A program made the translations under genes and the position numbers. Below are positions 1 through 9,853 of a DNA stretch of 64,000 nucleotides, piece by piece. How positions within the stretch are numbered: the stretch's first letter is position 1; each line of letters begins with the position of its first letter. The notes under the pieces are model-generated. The model saw only the letters and a list, made by a program, of their open reading frames with translations, searched no databases and had not been told where the DNA came from. Origin of the DNA: Mariniphaga sp. (lineage in GTDB: Bacteria; Bacteroidota; Bacteroidia; Bacteroidales; Prolixibacteraceae); NCBI GenBank assembly GCA_019429205.1, contig JAHYIT010000007.1, positions 1 through 64,000 on the forward strand. Reading direction: 5' to 3'.

Positions 1-381
1 CATGTGGTTTTTTTCGGTTTCGTTTTTAAAGGAAACATCGGGTGCACTTTGAATGAAATCGTTGATGTAATGCAGCAATCCGTAAAAATTGGCCCAGTTT
101 CCAAAATGTACAATGGAACTGCTGATGTTGTTTTCAATTAAATCGATTCCACTGGGAGATTCAATGGTATTTCCACCCCAGATGTCGGAGCGCAGTTCGC
201 CCATTTGCCAGAGCGTATAGGCATAATTCCGGTAGCTGGCATAAATACCGGTGTGGGCTGCTTTTGCAGCTTCTTCTGTATCCCAAAATCCATTGTAAGT
301 CAATTGACTTTCGGGTTGCATATCCAGGTCGCAAGCACCCAGAAAAGCAACTGTTACTATTAATATGATGTATTTCTTCAT
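1..381 (-). CDS. SusD/RagB-family outer-membrane lipoprotein (N-terminal part, runs off left edge)
   Basis: About 127 residues are visible from an ATG at 381. The protein opens with a hydrophobic signal ending in a lipobox-like LGAC, then DLDMQPESQLT and a stretch rich in W, Y and G that is typical of the SusD/RagB N-terminus. SusD proteins are surface lipoproteins that cap a SusC channel and bind the glycan or other nutrient. It lies 12 bp downstream of the susC-like gene on the same strand, the usual susC-susD order. The C-terminus is outside the window, so the substrate cannot be guessed. Confidence 0.9.
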   Translation of the reverse strand, partial: MKKYIILIVTVAFLGACDLDMQPESQLTYNGFWDTEEAAKAAHTGIYASYRNYAYTLWQMGELRSDIWGGNTIESPSGIDLIENNISSSIVHFGNWANFYGLLHYINDFIQSAPDVSFKNETEKNHM

Positions 382-393
382 TATTCCCAATTT

Positions 394-3300
394 TTAAAAG
401 TTTACGTTTACGCCTAAAGTAATTGTTCGCGGCAGCGGGAATCTTCCGTAATCGATGCCGTCACCCGATTCTTCAGGTGAACTTCCTGAAAATCCGTTAA
501 AATAGGCAAGATTGGATCCTGACAGGTAAACCCGCATGTTTTTCACCAGGTTGTTTACTAATTTCCCATCGAGATTGTAACTGAGTGTTACTTCGCGCAA
601 AGCCAGGTAGTCGCCTTTTTCCCACATCCTTGAACTGCTTTGGCTCATTGAACCCTGGTCGAAACCGGCAGCCAGATGGTTACGCTGACGGTCAACCAGT
701 GTAAAAATCGGAATATCGGCATCCGGATTGTCCGGTGTCCAGGTATCCCTGATTTCCAGAGGACCGTTTTGGTTTCCCTGGGTTTGTGCAATCCCTTTTA
801 CCCGACGGCCGTTAATGATAAGGTGCCCAAGAGTGAAATCGGTTTTTACATACAAGTTGAAGTTTTTATAACTGAAATCAGATGTTAAACCTCCGGTAAA
901 ATCAGGCGTTCTTCTTCCAATAACTTCACGGTCGAGGTAGTTGATTACTCCATCGTTATTCAAATCTTTCCAGCGGGTATCGCCTAAAAAGCGGGTATCT
1001 TTATCCTGAGCAAACTCCACAATTCTGCCAGTGTGTTCATCAATATCGGCCTGTGTTTTATACACACCATCGAACACATAGGCGGTAACCACATCGTAAC
1101 CCACACGTTCGCCTTCCTGCAAACCGCCAACGTATTTGGTGCCGCCGGTTGCCGGATCATAAATTTCGGTACCACCCTGCCTGTTTTTCTCAACTCCATT
1201 GTCGGGAAGCTGTTTGGCAAAGCTGCGTACACTATAGTAGGTAAGTCCCAGATTCCAGTTTACATCTGATGTTTTCACCACATGGGCACTCAGTTCCAGT
1301 TCAAATCCCTTGTTAGTCAACGTTCCGTTGTTGGTTGTAATAGAAGAAAATCCGGTCCAGAGCGGAAGTGTCAAACCAGCCAGTTTATCCTGCACATCGC
1401 GGATAAAAAAATCGGAAATCAGGCTCACCCGGTTGTCGAACAAACCAACATCCAGCCCCATATTCAGGGTTGTTGAACGTTCCCACCTCAGGTCGAGCAA
1501 CGGAAGACCATTGTTGGCATAACCGGTTTGCGTATCGTAAACGGCGGTTTGTCCGTAGCTTCCGAACACACCGAAGTTGCTCAGAATGTCAATGTTCCCA
1601 TTTACACCATAACTAACCCTCGGTTTCAGTTTGCTTACAACTGAACTTGCTTTCGAACGCTGGAAGAAATCTTCGTTATGCACATTCCATCCGGCAGAAA
1701 CACCAGGGAAGAAACCATATTTGTTGTTCCCCAAACGAGAGGTGCCGTCGTAACGGAAAGTGAGACCAAACAGGTATTTGTAATCGAAATCGTAATTGGC
1801 CTGGCCAAACAGCGAAGCGATTTCATATCCTGTTCTTGACGAGGAAGGAACACCGGCAGCTTCTGAACCTACATTCATAGTGTAAATCAAATCGGTTGGC
1901 GACAACCTTGTTGCAGCGCTAAAGGCAAAATATTTTTCCACAAAATATTCGGTTCCTGCCAATGCCGTTACGTTGTGCACCCCGGCAAATGAATTGCGGT
2001 AGTTTAACATGGCCGTTAACTGGTTGCGAAGCGTGCGGGCATGCGACGCAGCAGCACGTCTTTCGGTATTCAGACTTCCTGAATTCAAATATGCCTTGTT
2101 GAATGATTCGTTTGAATTGTTGATGGTAAAGTGGCTTCCGCGGGCAGTCAGCGTAAAGTTTTTCAGAAAAGTGTAATCAAACTGAACGGAGCCTGTAAGT
2201 CGTTGTTCCAGGTTCGAACGAACAAATTTATCACGGTAATAAAGCGGGTTCCCAAATCCAACATAAGTACCGGGATGGTAATCGTCGGACAAACTTCCGT
2301 CTGGATTGTTGAAATAGATGCGCGAAGTAGGCGCCAAACCGGCAGTCCGCTGAAACAAGTTATAATCTGTATCGAACGGTAACGCCTGACTCGAGTGTGC
2401 ATAAATGATGTTGGAAGATACTTTTAATGCATCGGACAATTTGTAGGATGCATTAAATGTTCCGGAATAGCGGTCGAAATCGGAACCAAACACCAAACCT
2501 TTGTCATCTAAAAATCCGAGACCAAGATAATAGGTACCCTTGTCGTTTCCACCATCAAAAGACAAGGTGTAATCCATGGCGTAACTGTCCTGGTAGAACA
2601 ATTCATTCATCTGGTTTTCCTGAAAAAGAAGTGTAGTACCGGGATTTACCGGGTCTTCCATGGTTTGCCAGCCTTCGTAATCCAGCAAATACCTGTTGTC
2701 GTCCGATAAAACCATAGTCGTATAAAGCGAATTGGTGGGATTGTTGCCTGTTCCGGCAGCATTGGCTCCGGTTAAAAACTGGTTCAGCCATGCATAACCC
2801 ATAACATCCTGGGCTTGTTTTACTGCAAGCCGGTTAAAATGTACGTAATCTCTGGCACCCAAATATTCCATCGGGTCTTTACGCCGCTGATTGCTGATAA
2901 ACTTGGCCCTTAGGCTTACATTTGATGTACCGGCTTTCCCTTTTTTGGTGGTAACCAGAATTACCCCGTTGGCAGCCCTGGCACCGTAAATGGCAGTAGA
3001 AGCAGCGTCTTTCAACACTTCCATCGATTCAATATCGTCGGCGTTTAAGGCATAAAATGACCCGGGTACACCGTCAATCAAAATCAGCGGACTACCAGTT
3101 CCCGAGAAGCTGGTACCCCCGCGAACCACCATGCTTGGCGTAGAACCCGGCTGACCTGTGGTTTGGGTTACTTTCAACCCGGCAATGGTTCCCTGTAGTG
3201 CAGTTGCGGCGTTTGACCGCGGTACACTTTCCAGGTTTTTGGTGTCCAGTTTCGAAATTGAAGTGGTCATTTCGGCACGCGACTGAGTGCTGTAACCGGT

Positions 3301-3636
3301 TACCACAATTTCCTCCAGCGCAGTGGTGCTTTCCTCAAGCATCACATTCAACGTAGTGGCGCCATCAAGGGCTACCACTTTTCTGGAATATCCAATCATA
3401 GAAAACTCCAGTTGATTGTTTTCTTCCGGAACTGTGATACTGAAATTTCCGTTTAAATCGGAAATGGTTCCCATGGTTGTTCCGGAAATAACTATGGAAA
3501 CCCCGGGAAGAGGCTCACCGATAGCAGCATCAGTAACCGTTCCGGTAATGTTTTTTTGAGCAAAAGCCTGTCCTCCGGAAAGAATGAAAAATACTGCCAG
3601 GAAAAAACAGACAATCTTTTGAAATAAATTTTTCAT
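394..3636 (-). CDS. SusC/RagA-family TonB-dependent outer-membrane transporter
   Basis: 1080 residues. A signal peptide (about 1-27, ending AFAQ) is followed by a CarboxypepD_reg-like domain (about 28-110, ITGTVTDAAIGEPLPGVSI), the conserved EEIVVTGYSTQ segment, a plug with LQGTIAGLKV and RGG...LILIDGVPG, and a long beta-barrel region ending in an aromatic residue (NVNF), as outer-membrane barrels do. Length is normal for SusC. It imports a TonB-energised substrate together with the downstream SusD. The divergent GntR regulator and the operator over its promoter suggest substrate induction. I see no glycoside hydrolase in the window, so the substrate is unknown. Confidence 0.95.
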   Translation of the reverse strand: MKNLFQKIVCFFLAVFFILSGGQAFAQKNITGTVTDAAIGEPLPGVSIVISGTTMGTISDLNGNFSITVPEENNQLEFSMIGYSRKVVALDGATTLNVMLEESTTALEEIVVTGYSTQSRAEMTTSISKLDTKNLESVPRSNAATALQGTIAGLKVTQTTGQPGSTPSMVVRGGTSFSGTGSPLILIDGVPGSFYALNADDIESMEVLKDAASTAIYGARAANGVILVTTKKGKAGTSNVSLRAKFISNQRRKDPMEYLGARDYVHFNRLAVKQAQDVMGYAWLNQFLTGANAAGTGNNPTNSLYTTMVLSDDNRYLLDYEGWQTMEDPVNPGTTLLFQENQMNELFYQDSYAMDYTLSFDGGNDKGTYYLGLGFLDDKGLVFGSDFDRYSGTFNASYKLSDALKVSSNIIYAHSSQALPFDTDYNLFQRTAGLAPTSRIYFNNPDGSLSDDYHPGTYVGFGNPLYYRDKFVRSNLEQRLTGSVQFDYTFLKNFTLTARGSHFTINNSNESFNKAYLNSGSLNTERRAAASHARTLRNQLTAMLNYRNSFAGVHNVTALAGTEYFVEKYFAFSAATRLSPTDLIYTMNVGSEAAGVPSSSRTGYEIASLFGQANYDFDYKYLFGLTFRYDGTSRLGNNKYGFFPGVSAGWNVHNEDFFQRSKASSVVSKLKPRVSYGVNGNIDILSNFGVFGSYGQTAVYDTQTGYANNGLPLLDLRWERSTTLNMGLDVGLFDNRVSLISDFFIRDVQDKLAGLTLPLWTGFSSITTNNGTLTNKGFELELSAHVVKTSDVNWNLGLTYYSVRSFAKQLPDNGVEKNRQGGTEIYDPATGGTKYVGGLQEGERVGYDVVTAYVFDGVYKTQADIDEHTGRIVEFAQDKDTRFLGDTRWKDLNNDGVINYLDREVIGRRTPDFTGGLTSDFSYKNFNLYVKTDFTLGHLIINGRRVKGIAQTQGNQNGPLEIRDTWTPDNPDADIPIFTLVDRQRNHLAAGFDQGSMSQSSSRMWEKGDYLALREVTLSYNLDGKLVNNLVKNMRVYLSGSNLAYFNGFSGSSPEESGDGIDYGRFPLPRTITLGVNVNF

Positions 3637-3675
3637 AAGCTACAACTTTTATTGAATAATTTTACTTACATTTGC

Positions 3676-3692
3676 ATTATGTCATACATAAT
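3676..3692. promoter_or_regulatory. Candidate GntR/FadR operator (17-bp palindrome)
   Basis: ATTATG-TCATA-CATAAT is a perfect inverted repeat with a GT-N3-AC core, the core seen in FadR-subfamily operators. It lies just downstream of the predicted susC -7 box, over the likely transcription start, and between susC and the divergent GntR gene. The simplest reading (inference) is that the GntR protein represses susCD, and perhaps itself, from here. Confidence 0.6.
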
Positions 3693-3698
3693 ACGATG

Positions 3699-3728
3699 CA
3701 AATATATTCAATAATTTTATATTTCAAA
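3699..3728 (-). promoter_or_regulatory. Predicted susC promoter (Bacteroidota type)
   Basis: On the minus strand a TATATTTG (-7 consensus TAnnTTTG; plus coordinates 3699-3706) is preceded by TTTG (3725-3728) with an 18-nt spacer. It is placed about 65 bp ahead of the susC start codon. Confidence 0.6.
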
Positions 3729-3791
3729 ATTTTTATGAAATTTGTATTCGATTTTTTTTAAGACTGAATATCAACTATTATACATTCAAGC

Positions 3792-4499
3792 ATGAATTCA
3801 CAAGGAACAGCAGAATATCTTACTTCAATTGACACCCGCAGTCTGGTTGATAAGGTTGAAATGAACCTCATTAATTTTTTTATTAAAAAGGAGTATAAAC
3901 CAGGTGATGTGATTCCCAAAGAAATAGAACTTGCCAATGCCATGGGTGTCAGCCGTACGGTTGTTCGTGAATCGTTAACCCGGCTAAAAACGTTGGGAAT
4001 TATTGAGGCAGTAAAACACAAGGGCACCATTATAAAAAGTCCAGATCTCTCAGCGCTTCTGGCCAAATCTATGATTCCGCGCATGCTGGACAACAGTACT
4101 TTGAAAGATATTTTTGAACTCAGGCTGGTCATCGAAATTGGTATGGCTGATTTGATTTTTCACTATATAACTCCGGAAGATATTATCGAACTCGAGCGAA
4201 TCATAAATATTGAACCTGAAAAATCAGATGATGTTCTGTTTGATATTGAGCATGAGATAAAGTTTCATGGTAAATTATATGAAATTGCCAGAAATGAAAC
4301 CCTCAAAAAATTTCAGCAGATTCTTTTACCGGTATTTAATTACATGTATGACAGCGGATTGGTGAACAAACCCATTCAACGAAAAACCCACGTTTCACAC
4401 CAGGGACTGGTTGATGTGCTAAAAAAAGGAACTCCCGATGAATTTCGCTCGGCCATGCGAAAACATCTGGAGAATCATTTTCAACGGTTGTATGAATAA
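3792..4499 (+). CDS. GntR-family transcriptional regulator, FadR/FCD subfamily
   Basis: 235 residues. The winged helix-turn-helix covers roughly residues 20-85 (PKEIELANAMGVSRTVVRES, with a wing ending in the G of KHKGTI). The C-terminal two-thirds is an all-helical FCD effector domain (DIFELRLVIEIGMADL, FHGKLYEIARN, HQGLVDVL, MRKHLENHFQRL) with the His residues that usually bind a metal or ligand. Family members sense sugar acids or carboxylates. It diverges from susCD across a 155-bp region with a palindromic operator, so it is the probable regulator of that transporter. The effector is unknown. Confidence 0.9.
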   Translation: MNSQGTAEYLTSIDTRSLVDKVEMNLINFFIKKEYKPGDVIPKEIELANAMGVSRTVVRESLTRLKTLGIIEAVKHKGTIIKSPDLSALLAKSMIPRMLDNSTLKDIFELRLVIEIGMADLIFHYITPEDIIELERIINIEPEKSDDVLFDIEHEIKFHGKLYEIARNETLKKFQQILLPVFNYMYDSGLVNKPIQRKTHVSHQGLVDVLKKGTPDEFRSAMRKHLENHFQRLYE

Positions 4500-4507
4500 A
4501 AGCAATT

Positions 4508-4672
4508 TTAATTGCCCCCGCAGTTGGCTCGTTCAAATTTTTCCATTAAATCGGTTAGCAGGAGCAGTTCCTGCAGGTCTTTATCAGTTTTTTGCGATTC
4601 GCACAACTCAATGAACCGGTTGAGGGCATCGCGGTAATCGTCTTCTGTTTCTATTTCAGTAATTCTATGCAT
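4508..4672 (-). CDS. Small protein resembling the N-terminal segment of HigA-type antitoxins
   Basis: A 54-residue reading frame (starts MHRITEIETEDDYRDAL, ends ANCGGN) begins 6 bp after the polA stop, so it is probably co-transcribed. The pattern 'T-E-x-D-Y-x-x-A-L-x-R...L...L-x-x-L-x-x-L-x-x-x-x-E' matches the helical segment that precedes the HTH in HigA-like antitoxins, but no HTH follows and there is no toxin gene beside it. It may be a free-standing helical adaptor or a relic. Spacing and a plausible start support real coding; the function is unknown. Confidence 0.6.
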   Translation of the reverse strand: MHRITEIETEDDYRDALNRFIELCESQKTDKDLQELLLLTDLMEKFERANCGGN

Positions 4673-4678
4673 ACATTA

Positions 4679-7456
4679 TTAATGGGCATCGAGCCAGTTA
4701 TCGGCTGCGTTCATTTCAACGGTAAGCGGGACTTCCAGTTCAACGGCATGTTCCATTTCATTTTTTACAATCGCTTTCACTTTTTCTATTTCGGGTTTGT
4801 AAACATCGAAATTCAGCTCGTCGTGTACCTGTAAAACCATTTTCGATTTCAGTTTTTCATTATTGAACTTTTGAAAGATGTTTATCATTGCCACTTTTAT
4901 TATATCTGCCGCCGAACCCTGTATAGGTGCGTTAATGGCGTTTCTTTCCGCCATACCTCTCACCACCGCGTTGGCTGAATTAATGTCATTTAAATAACGT
5001 TTGCGCCCTTTAATTGTTTGCACGAAACCTTTCTTTCCCGCCAATTCTATCTGTTTATCCATGAATGCTTTAATCTTCGGGAAATTTTCAAAATAGCCGT
5101 CGATAAGCTCTTTGGCTTCGGTGCGGGGAATATTCAGCCGTTGTGACAACCCGAAAGCCGAAATACCATAAATAATTCCAAAGTTGGCCGTTTTGGCTTT
5201 GCGTCGCATGTCTGAAGTCACTTCATTTTCAGGTACCTTATAAATTTTAGAGGCAGTAATGGCATGAATATCTTTCCCTTCGCCAAACGCTTTCAGCATT
5301 TCCTCATCCTTGCTCAATGCAGCCATAATGCGCAGTTCAATTTGAGAATAGTCGGCAGAAAGAAATGTATGCTCCTCATCAGATGGAATAAAAGCCCGTC
5401 GGATTTCCCTTCCGTTTTCGTCGCGGATGGGAATGTTTTGCAGGTTTGGATTTACCGAGCTTAATCGTCCGGTTGCCGTAATAGCCTGGTTGTATGATGT
5501 GTGTAGTTTGCCGGTTTTTGAATTTACCAGTTGCGGCAAAGCTTCTACATAAGTTGAAAGCAATTTTTTCAACCCGCGAAAATCCAGAATTTTATTAACA
5601 ATGGGATGCTTGTCAGCCAGTTTTACCAACACTTCCTCGGAGGTGGAATACTGTTTGGTTTTGGTTTTTCGTGCCCCGCTGCTGGCTGAAATCTTTAATT
5701 TTTCAAAAAGAATGGGGCCCATTTGTTTGGGCGACGAAACATTGAACTCCTCCCCGGCCAGTTCAAATATCTCTTTTTCAACCTGAATGATTTGTTCCCG
5801 CAACTTAACCGCGTATTCTTTCAGTACTTTAGTGTCCAGTTTCACCCCGGCCTGTTCCATGTGCACCAGCACCGGAACCAAAGGCATTTCAATGGTTTCA
5901 AAAAGTTCGCGCATTTCGTATTTATCCAGTTCAGGGTCAATGGCGTCTTTCAACTGAAAAGTGAGATCGGCATCTTCGCAGGCATAGTCGCGCAGGTTTT
6001 CTTTGGGTACCGAGCGCATATTCAACTGATTTTTCCCTTTCTTACCAATGAGGCTTTCGGTGTGAACCTTTTCGTAATTCAGATAAATTTCGCACAGATG
6101 GTCGAGGTTGTGTTTCTGTTCGGGCTGAATGAGGTAGTGTGCCAGCATGGTGTCATAAAGTTTCCCTTTCACCTCAATTCCATAGTTGTCCAGCATCAGC
6201 ATATCGTATTTCAGGTTTTGCCCGATTTTCATGATGTTTTCGTCGGAAAACACTTCCCGAAATTCCTCCATTACCTTTTGTGCTTCTTCGCGTTTTTTGG
6301 GTAGCGTAACACAATATGCCTCGTGCTTACGAAAAGCAAACGACAAACACACTATTTCAGACGCATGGGTGTCAAGCCCTGTAGTTTCGGTATCAAAACA
6401 ATACGCATCGGTTATGGAAAGTTCGGCCCGCAGGCTGGCACGTTGCATTTCATTTTCCACCAGATAATATTGATGGGGAATCGTTTCAATGTTCTCCTTT
6501 TTGGTGGTTACAGGCTGAGCCGTTTCTACCTCGCCAAACAATGTTTGCTGAACAGCTTTTTCGGCTTTTACTTCTTCCAGATTGAGCCGTTCGGCGAGGG
6601 TTCTAAATTCAAGGTCTTCAAAAATAGCTTTTAACGCTTCCTTATTAATCTCATCTCGTGTTAGTCCTTTTTTGTCAAATTCGATAGGAACATCCTGAAT
6701 GATGGTAACCAGTTTCCGCGAAAGGTAAACCTGGTCTTTAAACTCCAGCAAATTCTCTTTTTGCTTGCCCTTCAATTTGTCGATGTTCTCGTAAATCCCA
6801 TTGATACTTCCATATTCTGAAATCAATTTTTCGGCGGTTTTGGGCCCGATTCCCGGACAACCCGGAATGTTATCCGAACTGTCGCCCATCAGTCCCAGAA
6901 TGTCGATTACCTGCTCTGTGTTTTCAATCCCGAAGTTCTTTTTCACCTCGTCAGGTCCCCAAATTTCTGCAGCGCCGCCACTTTTGGCTGGCTTATACAT
7001 ACGCACATGATCTTCCACCAACTGCGCATAATCTTTGTCGGGAGTCATCATATACGTATCGAACCCCTCTTTTTTTGCCTTTTGTGCCAAAGTTCCAATT
7101 ACGTCGTCAGCTTCAAAACCCTTTTTTTCGATAATCGGAATATTAAACGCTTCAATAATATTTCGGATGTAGGGAATCGATTTCCGCAAATCTTCGGGCA
7201 TGGCCTCGCGGTTGGCTTTGTACTCTTTGAACATCTCGTGCCTGAACGTTGGGGCATTCACATCAAACACCACCCCAATATAATGCGGATTTTCACTTTC
7301 GAGTAATTGAACCAGCGTATTTACAAACCCCAGCATTGCCGAGGTATTCACTCCTTTTGAATTGAACCTCGGATTGCGGATAAAAGCGTAATAACTGCGG
7401 TAAATCAATGCGTAGGCATCGAGCAAAAAAAGTTTTTCCAGGCTGTTTTCAGTCAT
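4679..7456 (-). CDS. polA: DNA polymerase I
   Basis: 925 residues from the ATG at 7456 (MTENSLEKLFLLDAYALIYR). A start at 7501 is possible in frame, but it falls inside a terminator hairpin and adds a non-conserved N-terminus, so I reject it. Domains in order: 5'-3' flap exonuclease (about 1-300, with GDSSDNIPGCPGIGPKTA), 3'-5' exonuclease with an intact DxE (CFDTETTGLD), and family A polymerase (SADYSQIELR, the O-helix RRKAKTANFGIIYG, QVHDELNF). It works in Okazaki fragment maturation and repair. All three activities look intact. Confidence 0.97.
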   Translation of the reverse strand: MTENSLEKLFLLDAYALIYRSYYAFIRNPRFNSKGVNTSAMLGFVNTLVQLLESENPHYIGVVFDVNAPTFRHEMFKEYKANREAMPEDLRKSIPYIRNIIEAFNIPIIEKKGFEADDVIGTLAQKAKKEGFDTYMMTPDKDYAQLVEDHVRMYKPAKSGGAAEIWGPDEVKKNFGIENTEQVIDILGLMGDSSDNIPGCPGIGPKTAEKLISEYGSINGIYENIDKLKGKQKENLLEFKDQVYLSRKLVTIIQDVPIEFDKKGLTRDEINKEALKAIFEDLEFRTLAERLNLEEVKAEKAVQQTLFGEVETAQPVTTKKENIETIPHQYYLVENEMQRASLRAELSITDAYCFDTETTGLDTHASEIVCLSFAFRKHEAYCVTLPKKREEAQKVMEEFREVFSDENIMKIGQNLKYDMLMLDNYGIEVKGKLYDTMLAHYLIQPEQKHNLDHLCEIYLNYEKVHTESLIGKKGKNQLNMRSVPKENLRDYACEDADLTFQLKDAIDPELDKYEMRELFETIEMPLVPVLVHMEQAGVKLDTKVLKEYAVKLREQIIQVEKEIFELAGEEFNVSSPKQMGPILFEKLKISASSGARKTKTKQYSTSEEVLVKLADKHPIVNKILDFRGLKKLLSTYVEALPQLVNSKTGKLHTSYNQAITATGRLSSVNPNLQNIPIRDENGREIRRAFIPSDEEHTFLSADYSQIELRIMAALSKDEEMLKAFGEGKDIHAITASKIYKVPENEVTSDMRRKAKTANFGIIYGISAFGLSQRLNIPRTEAKELIDGYFENFPKIKAFMDKQIELAGKKGFVQTIKGRKRYLNDINSANAVVRGMAERNAINAPIQGSAADIIKVAMINIFQKFNNEKLKSKMVLQVHDELNFDVYKPEIEKVKAIVKNEMEHAVELEVPLTVEMNAADNWLDAH

Positions 7457-7495
7457 AATTGCAAAATATTGAGTAGTAAATTCCGGGAGAAAATT

Positions 7496-7528
7496 AGTCA
7501 TACCATTATTTAAAGTAATGGTATGACT
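7496..7528 (-). terminator. Hairpin terminator after the Gfo/Idh/MocA gene
   Basis: A perfect 13-bp inverted repeat (AGTCATACCATTA / TAATGGTATGACT) with a 7-nt loop lies between the stop of the 7538 gene and polA. The following tract on the minus strand is only moderately T-rich, so termination is likely but not certain. Confidence 0.6.
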
Positions 7529-7537
7529 TCTATGGTT

Positions 7538-8845
7538 TTATACTTTGGGCAATTCCCAGGGAGCCCGGTAAGTGGGAACCAGGTAATTGTTGGCATCGTC
7601 ATCGCCGATGAATTTGCTGTTATCGGCATCCCAGTACAACCGGCGCCCGGTTTTAAAGGCAATGTTTCCAAGGTGGCATACGCGGGCTGTATTGGCTGCA
7701 ATTTCAATGTTTGTATTAGGAACCTTACTGCGGTCTTTAATACAGTCGATGAAATTTTTCATGTGGTTATTCAACCCCTGGCCGTCGCCTTTTTGCAGCT
7801 CCACCCGTTCCATGGCCGGATTGTCGCCGCCTTCGGGAATTACTTCCCAACCACCGCGGTCAACTACAAGCGTTCCGTTATTACCAACAAAACCAACGCC
7901 GTGTGAACGACCGTAATACCCACCGTCAATGCCAATGCCATGATCCCACAGCATGGTGTAACCGTCAAACTCATAAAGGGCTTGCTGGGTATCGGGTGTT
8001 TCGCAGGCATCTTCAGGATAGGCAAATTTGCCGCCCATGGCCATTACCGATTTGGGTGCTTTGGCATTCATACCAAACAAAGCATAATCAATAATATGCA
8101 CGCCCCAGTCGGTCATCATTCCTCCCGCATAATCCCAAAACCAACGGAATGTGAAGTGAAACCGGTTTTTATTGAACGGGCGTTTTGGAGCAGGTCCTAA
8201 CCAAAAATCGTAATCCACACCAGCCGGCACATCGCTGTCGGGAACAACCGGCACCGATTTCATCCAGCCCTGGTACGACCAGGTGCGTACACTGCGGATT
8301 TTACCCAGTTTTCCTGAATGGACAAACGCCACAGCATCCTGCCAGTGTTTGTCGCTTCGCTGCCATTGCCCTACCTGAACAACGTTTCCGTAACGTTGTG
8401 CAGCGCGTTCCATAATGTTCAGTTCCTCGATGTAATTGGCCAGTGGTTTTTCACAATAGATATATTTACCTTCCTGAGCTGCATTCACAAACGGTATGCA
8501 ATGCCAGTGGTCGGGCGTACCAATAATAATCACATCAATTCCGGGTTCTTCCAGCAGTTTCCTGAAATCTTTAAAACCTTTGGGTTTATACCCCTGAATT
8601 TTTTCAGTATCTGCAATGCGCTGGTTTAAAACGTTTTCGTCCACATCGCAAATAGCGGCACATTCAGTATTTGGCTGGCGAAGAAATGCCTGCAAATCAG
8701 CAAATCCCATTCCTTTTGCGCCGATTAATCCGCACACCAGTTTTTCATTGGCTCCTATACACGACGCAAGGGGCATAGATGCAGCTGCGCCCACCGCTGC
8801 GGTGGCAAGAGCCGACTTTTTAATAAAACTTCTTCTGTTTGTCAT
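7538..8845 (-). CDS. Gfo/Idh/MocA-family oxidoreductase with Tat-type leader
   Basis: 435 residues. The N-terminus NRRSFIKKSALATAAVG...LASC has the twin arginines and hydrophobic stretch of a Tat signal, with a Cys that could be lipidated, so the enzyme is probably exported. A Rossmann NAD(P) site (CGLIGAKGMG) and the EKP motif (YCEKPLANY) follow. The C-terminal PTYRAPWELPKV tail is typical of exported Bacteroidota members, which act on sugars or inositols. It lies 9 bp downstream of the 8855-9853 isomerase and probably shares its operon. The exact substrate cannot be read. A functional tatC is also in this window. Confidence 0.9.
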   Translation of the reverse strand: MTNRRSFIKKSALATAAVGAAASMPLASCIGANEKLVCGLIGAKGMGFADLQAFLRQPNTECAAICDVDENVLNQRIADTEKIQGYKPKGFKDFRKLLEEPGIDVIIIGTPDHWHCIPFVNAAQEGKYIYCEKPLANYIEELNIMERAAQRYGNVVQVGQWQRSDKHWQDAVAFVHSGKLGKIRSVRTWSYQGWMKSVPVVPDSDVPAGVDYDFWLGPAPKRPFNKNRFHFTFRWFWDYAGGMMTDWGVHIIDYALFGMNAKAPKSVMAMGGKFAYPEDACETPDTQQALYEFDGYTMLWDHGIGIDGGYYGRSHGVGFVGNNGTLVVDRGGWEVIPEGGDNPAMERVELQKGDGQGLNNHMKNFIDCIKDRSKVPNTNIEIAANTARVCHLGNIAFKTGRRLYWDADNSKFIGDDDANNYLVPTYRAPWELPKV

Positions 8846-8854
8846 TATTTAAAA

Positions 8855-9853
8855 TTATTTCTCCTTCTGCATGGCATCGTCAAACGCCACATCTGATGGT
8901 TTAAAATCGATATTTTTTACAAAATGGCAGGCTTCGGTAGCGCCGGCATCGCGGTTCATGCCACTGTCTTCCCATTCAACCGAAAGTGGTCCGTTGTAAC
9001 CAATGTCATTCAGCGCGCGGATGATGTTTTCGAAATTGACCCTCCCGCGACCTAAACTTCGGAAATTCCAGTAGCGGCGGTTGTCTCCAAATTCAGAATG
9101 TCCGCCGAAAACACCAATTCCCATAGGAACATCGCTCCAGTAAGCATCTTTCATGTGAACATGGAAAATGCGATCTGCAAATTCGTAAATAAATTTCACA
9201 TAGTCAACATGCTGATAACCAAAGTGACTGGGGTCGTAATTAAACCCAAAAGCCGGGTGGTTATTCAATGCTTTCAGTGTAAGATGAGCGGAATGAATGT
9301 CGAAAGCAATTTCAGTGGGATGAGCTTCCAAAGCAAATTTCACCCCAATTTTTTGGAATTCATCGAGGATGGGAATCCAGCGTTTTGCAAAATCTTCGTA
9401 CCCTTTTTCAATCGTTCCCTTCGGAATAGGAGGAAAAGAGTAAAGCATATGCCAGATTGGACTTCCGGTGAAACCGATTACGGTATCGAGGCCCATCATT
9501 TTAGCCACTTTAGCCGTTTTTATTACTTCATCAGCAGCCCGCTGGCGTACACCTTCCGGATCTCCATCGCCCCAAATGTAATCGGGTAAAATTCCTTTGT
9601 GGCGTTCGTCAATTGGATCGGAAACGCATTGTCCTACCAAATGGGTGGAAATGGCAAAAAGCTTCAATTCGTATTTTTGCAGCAGGGCTTTTCTTTCGTC
9701 GCAGTAAGCCTGATCGGCTTTATCAATTTCCATGTGGTCGCCCCACGTGCAGAGTTCCAGTCCGTCGTAGCCAAATGACCTGGCTTTCTGACAGATTTTT
9801 TCAATGGGAAGATCGGCCCATTGTCCGGTAAATAATGTTACTGGTCGTGACAT
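8855..9853 (-). CDS. Sugar phosphate isomerase/epimerase-like TIM-barrel protein
   Basis: 332 residues of the AP-endonuclease-2 / xylose-isomerase-like TIM barrel family. It starts [15 protein letters not shown], contains [13 protein letters not shown] near the first strands, FALEAHPTE and [11 protein letters not shown] with acidic and His residues expected to bind a divalent metal, and [15 protein letters not shown] near the end. No signal peptide, so cytoplasmic. Sandwiched between two Gfo/Idh/MocA genes on the same strand, it probably takes part in the same oxidation/isomerisation pathway for a sugar or cyclitol. Confidence 0.88.
   Translation of the reverse strand: MSRPVTLFTGQWADLPIEKICQKARSFGYDGLELCTWGDHMEIDKADQAYCDERKALLQKYELKLFAISTHLVGQCVSDPIDERHKGILPDYIWGDGDPEGVRQRAADEVIKTAKVAKMMGLDTVIGFTGSPIWHMLYSFPPIPKGTIEKGYEDFAKRWIPILDEFQKIGVKFALEAHPTEIAFDIHSAHLTLKALNNHPAFGFNYDPSHFGYQHVDYVKFIYEFADRIFHVHMKDAYWSDVPMGIGVFGGHSEFGDNRRYWNFRSLGRGRVNFENIIRALNDIGYNGPLSVEWEDSGMNRDAGATEACHFVKNIDFKPSDVAFDDAMQKEK

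Noticed and set aside
7457-7501. Longer N-terminus for DNA polymerase I
   Set aside because: The extra codons overlap a 13-bp terminator stem and precede the conserved family start.
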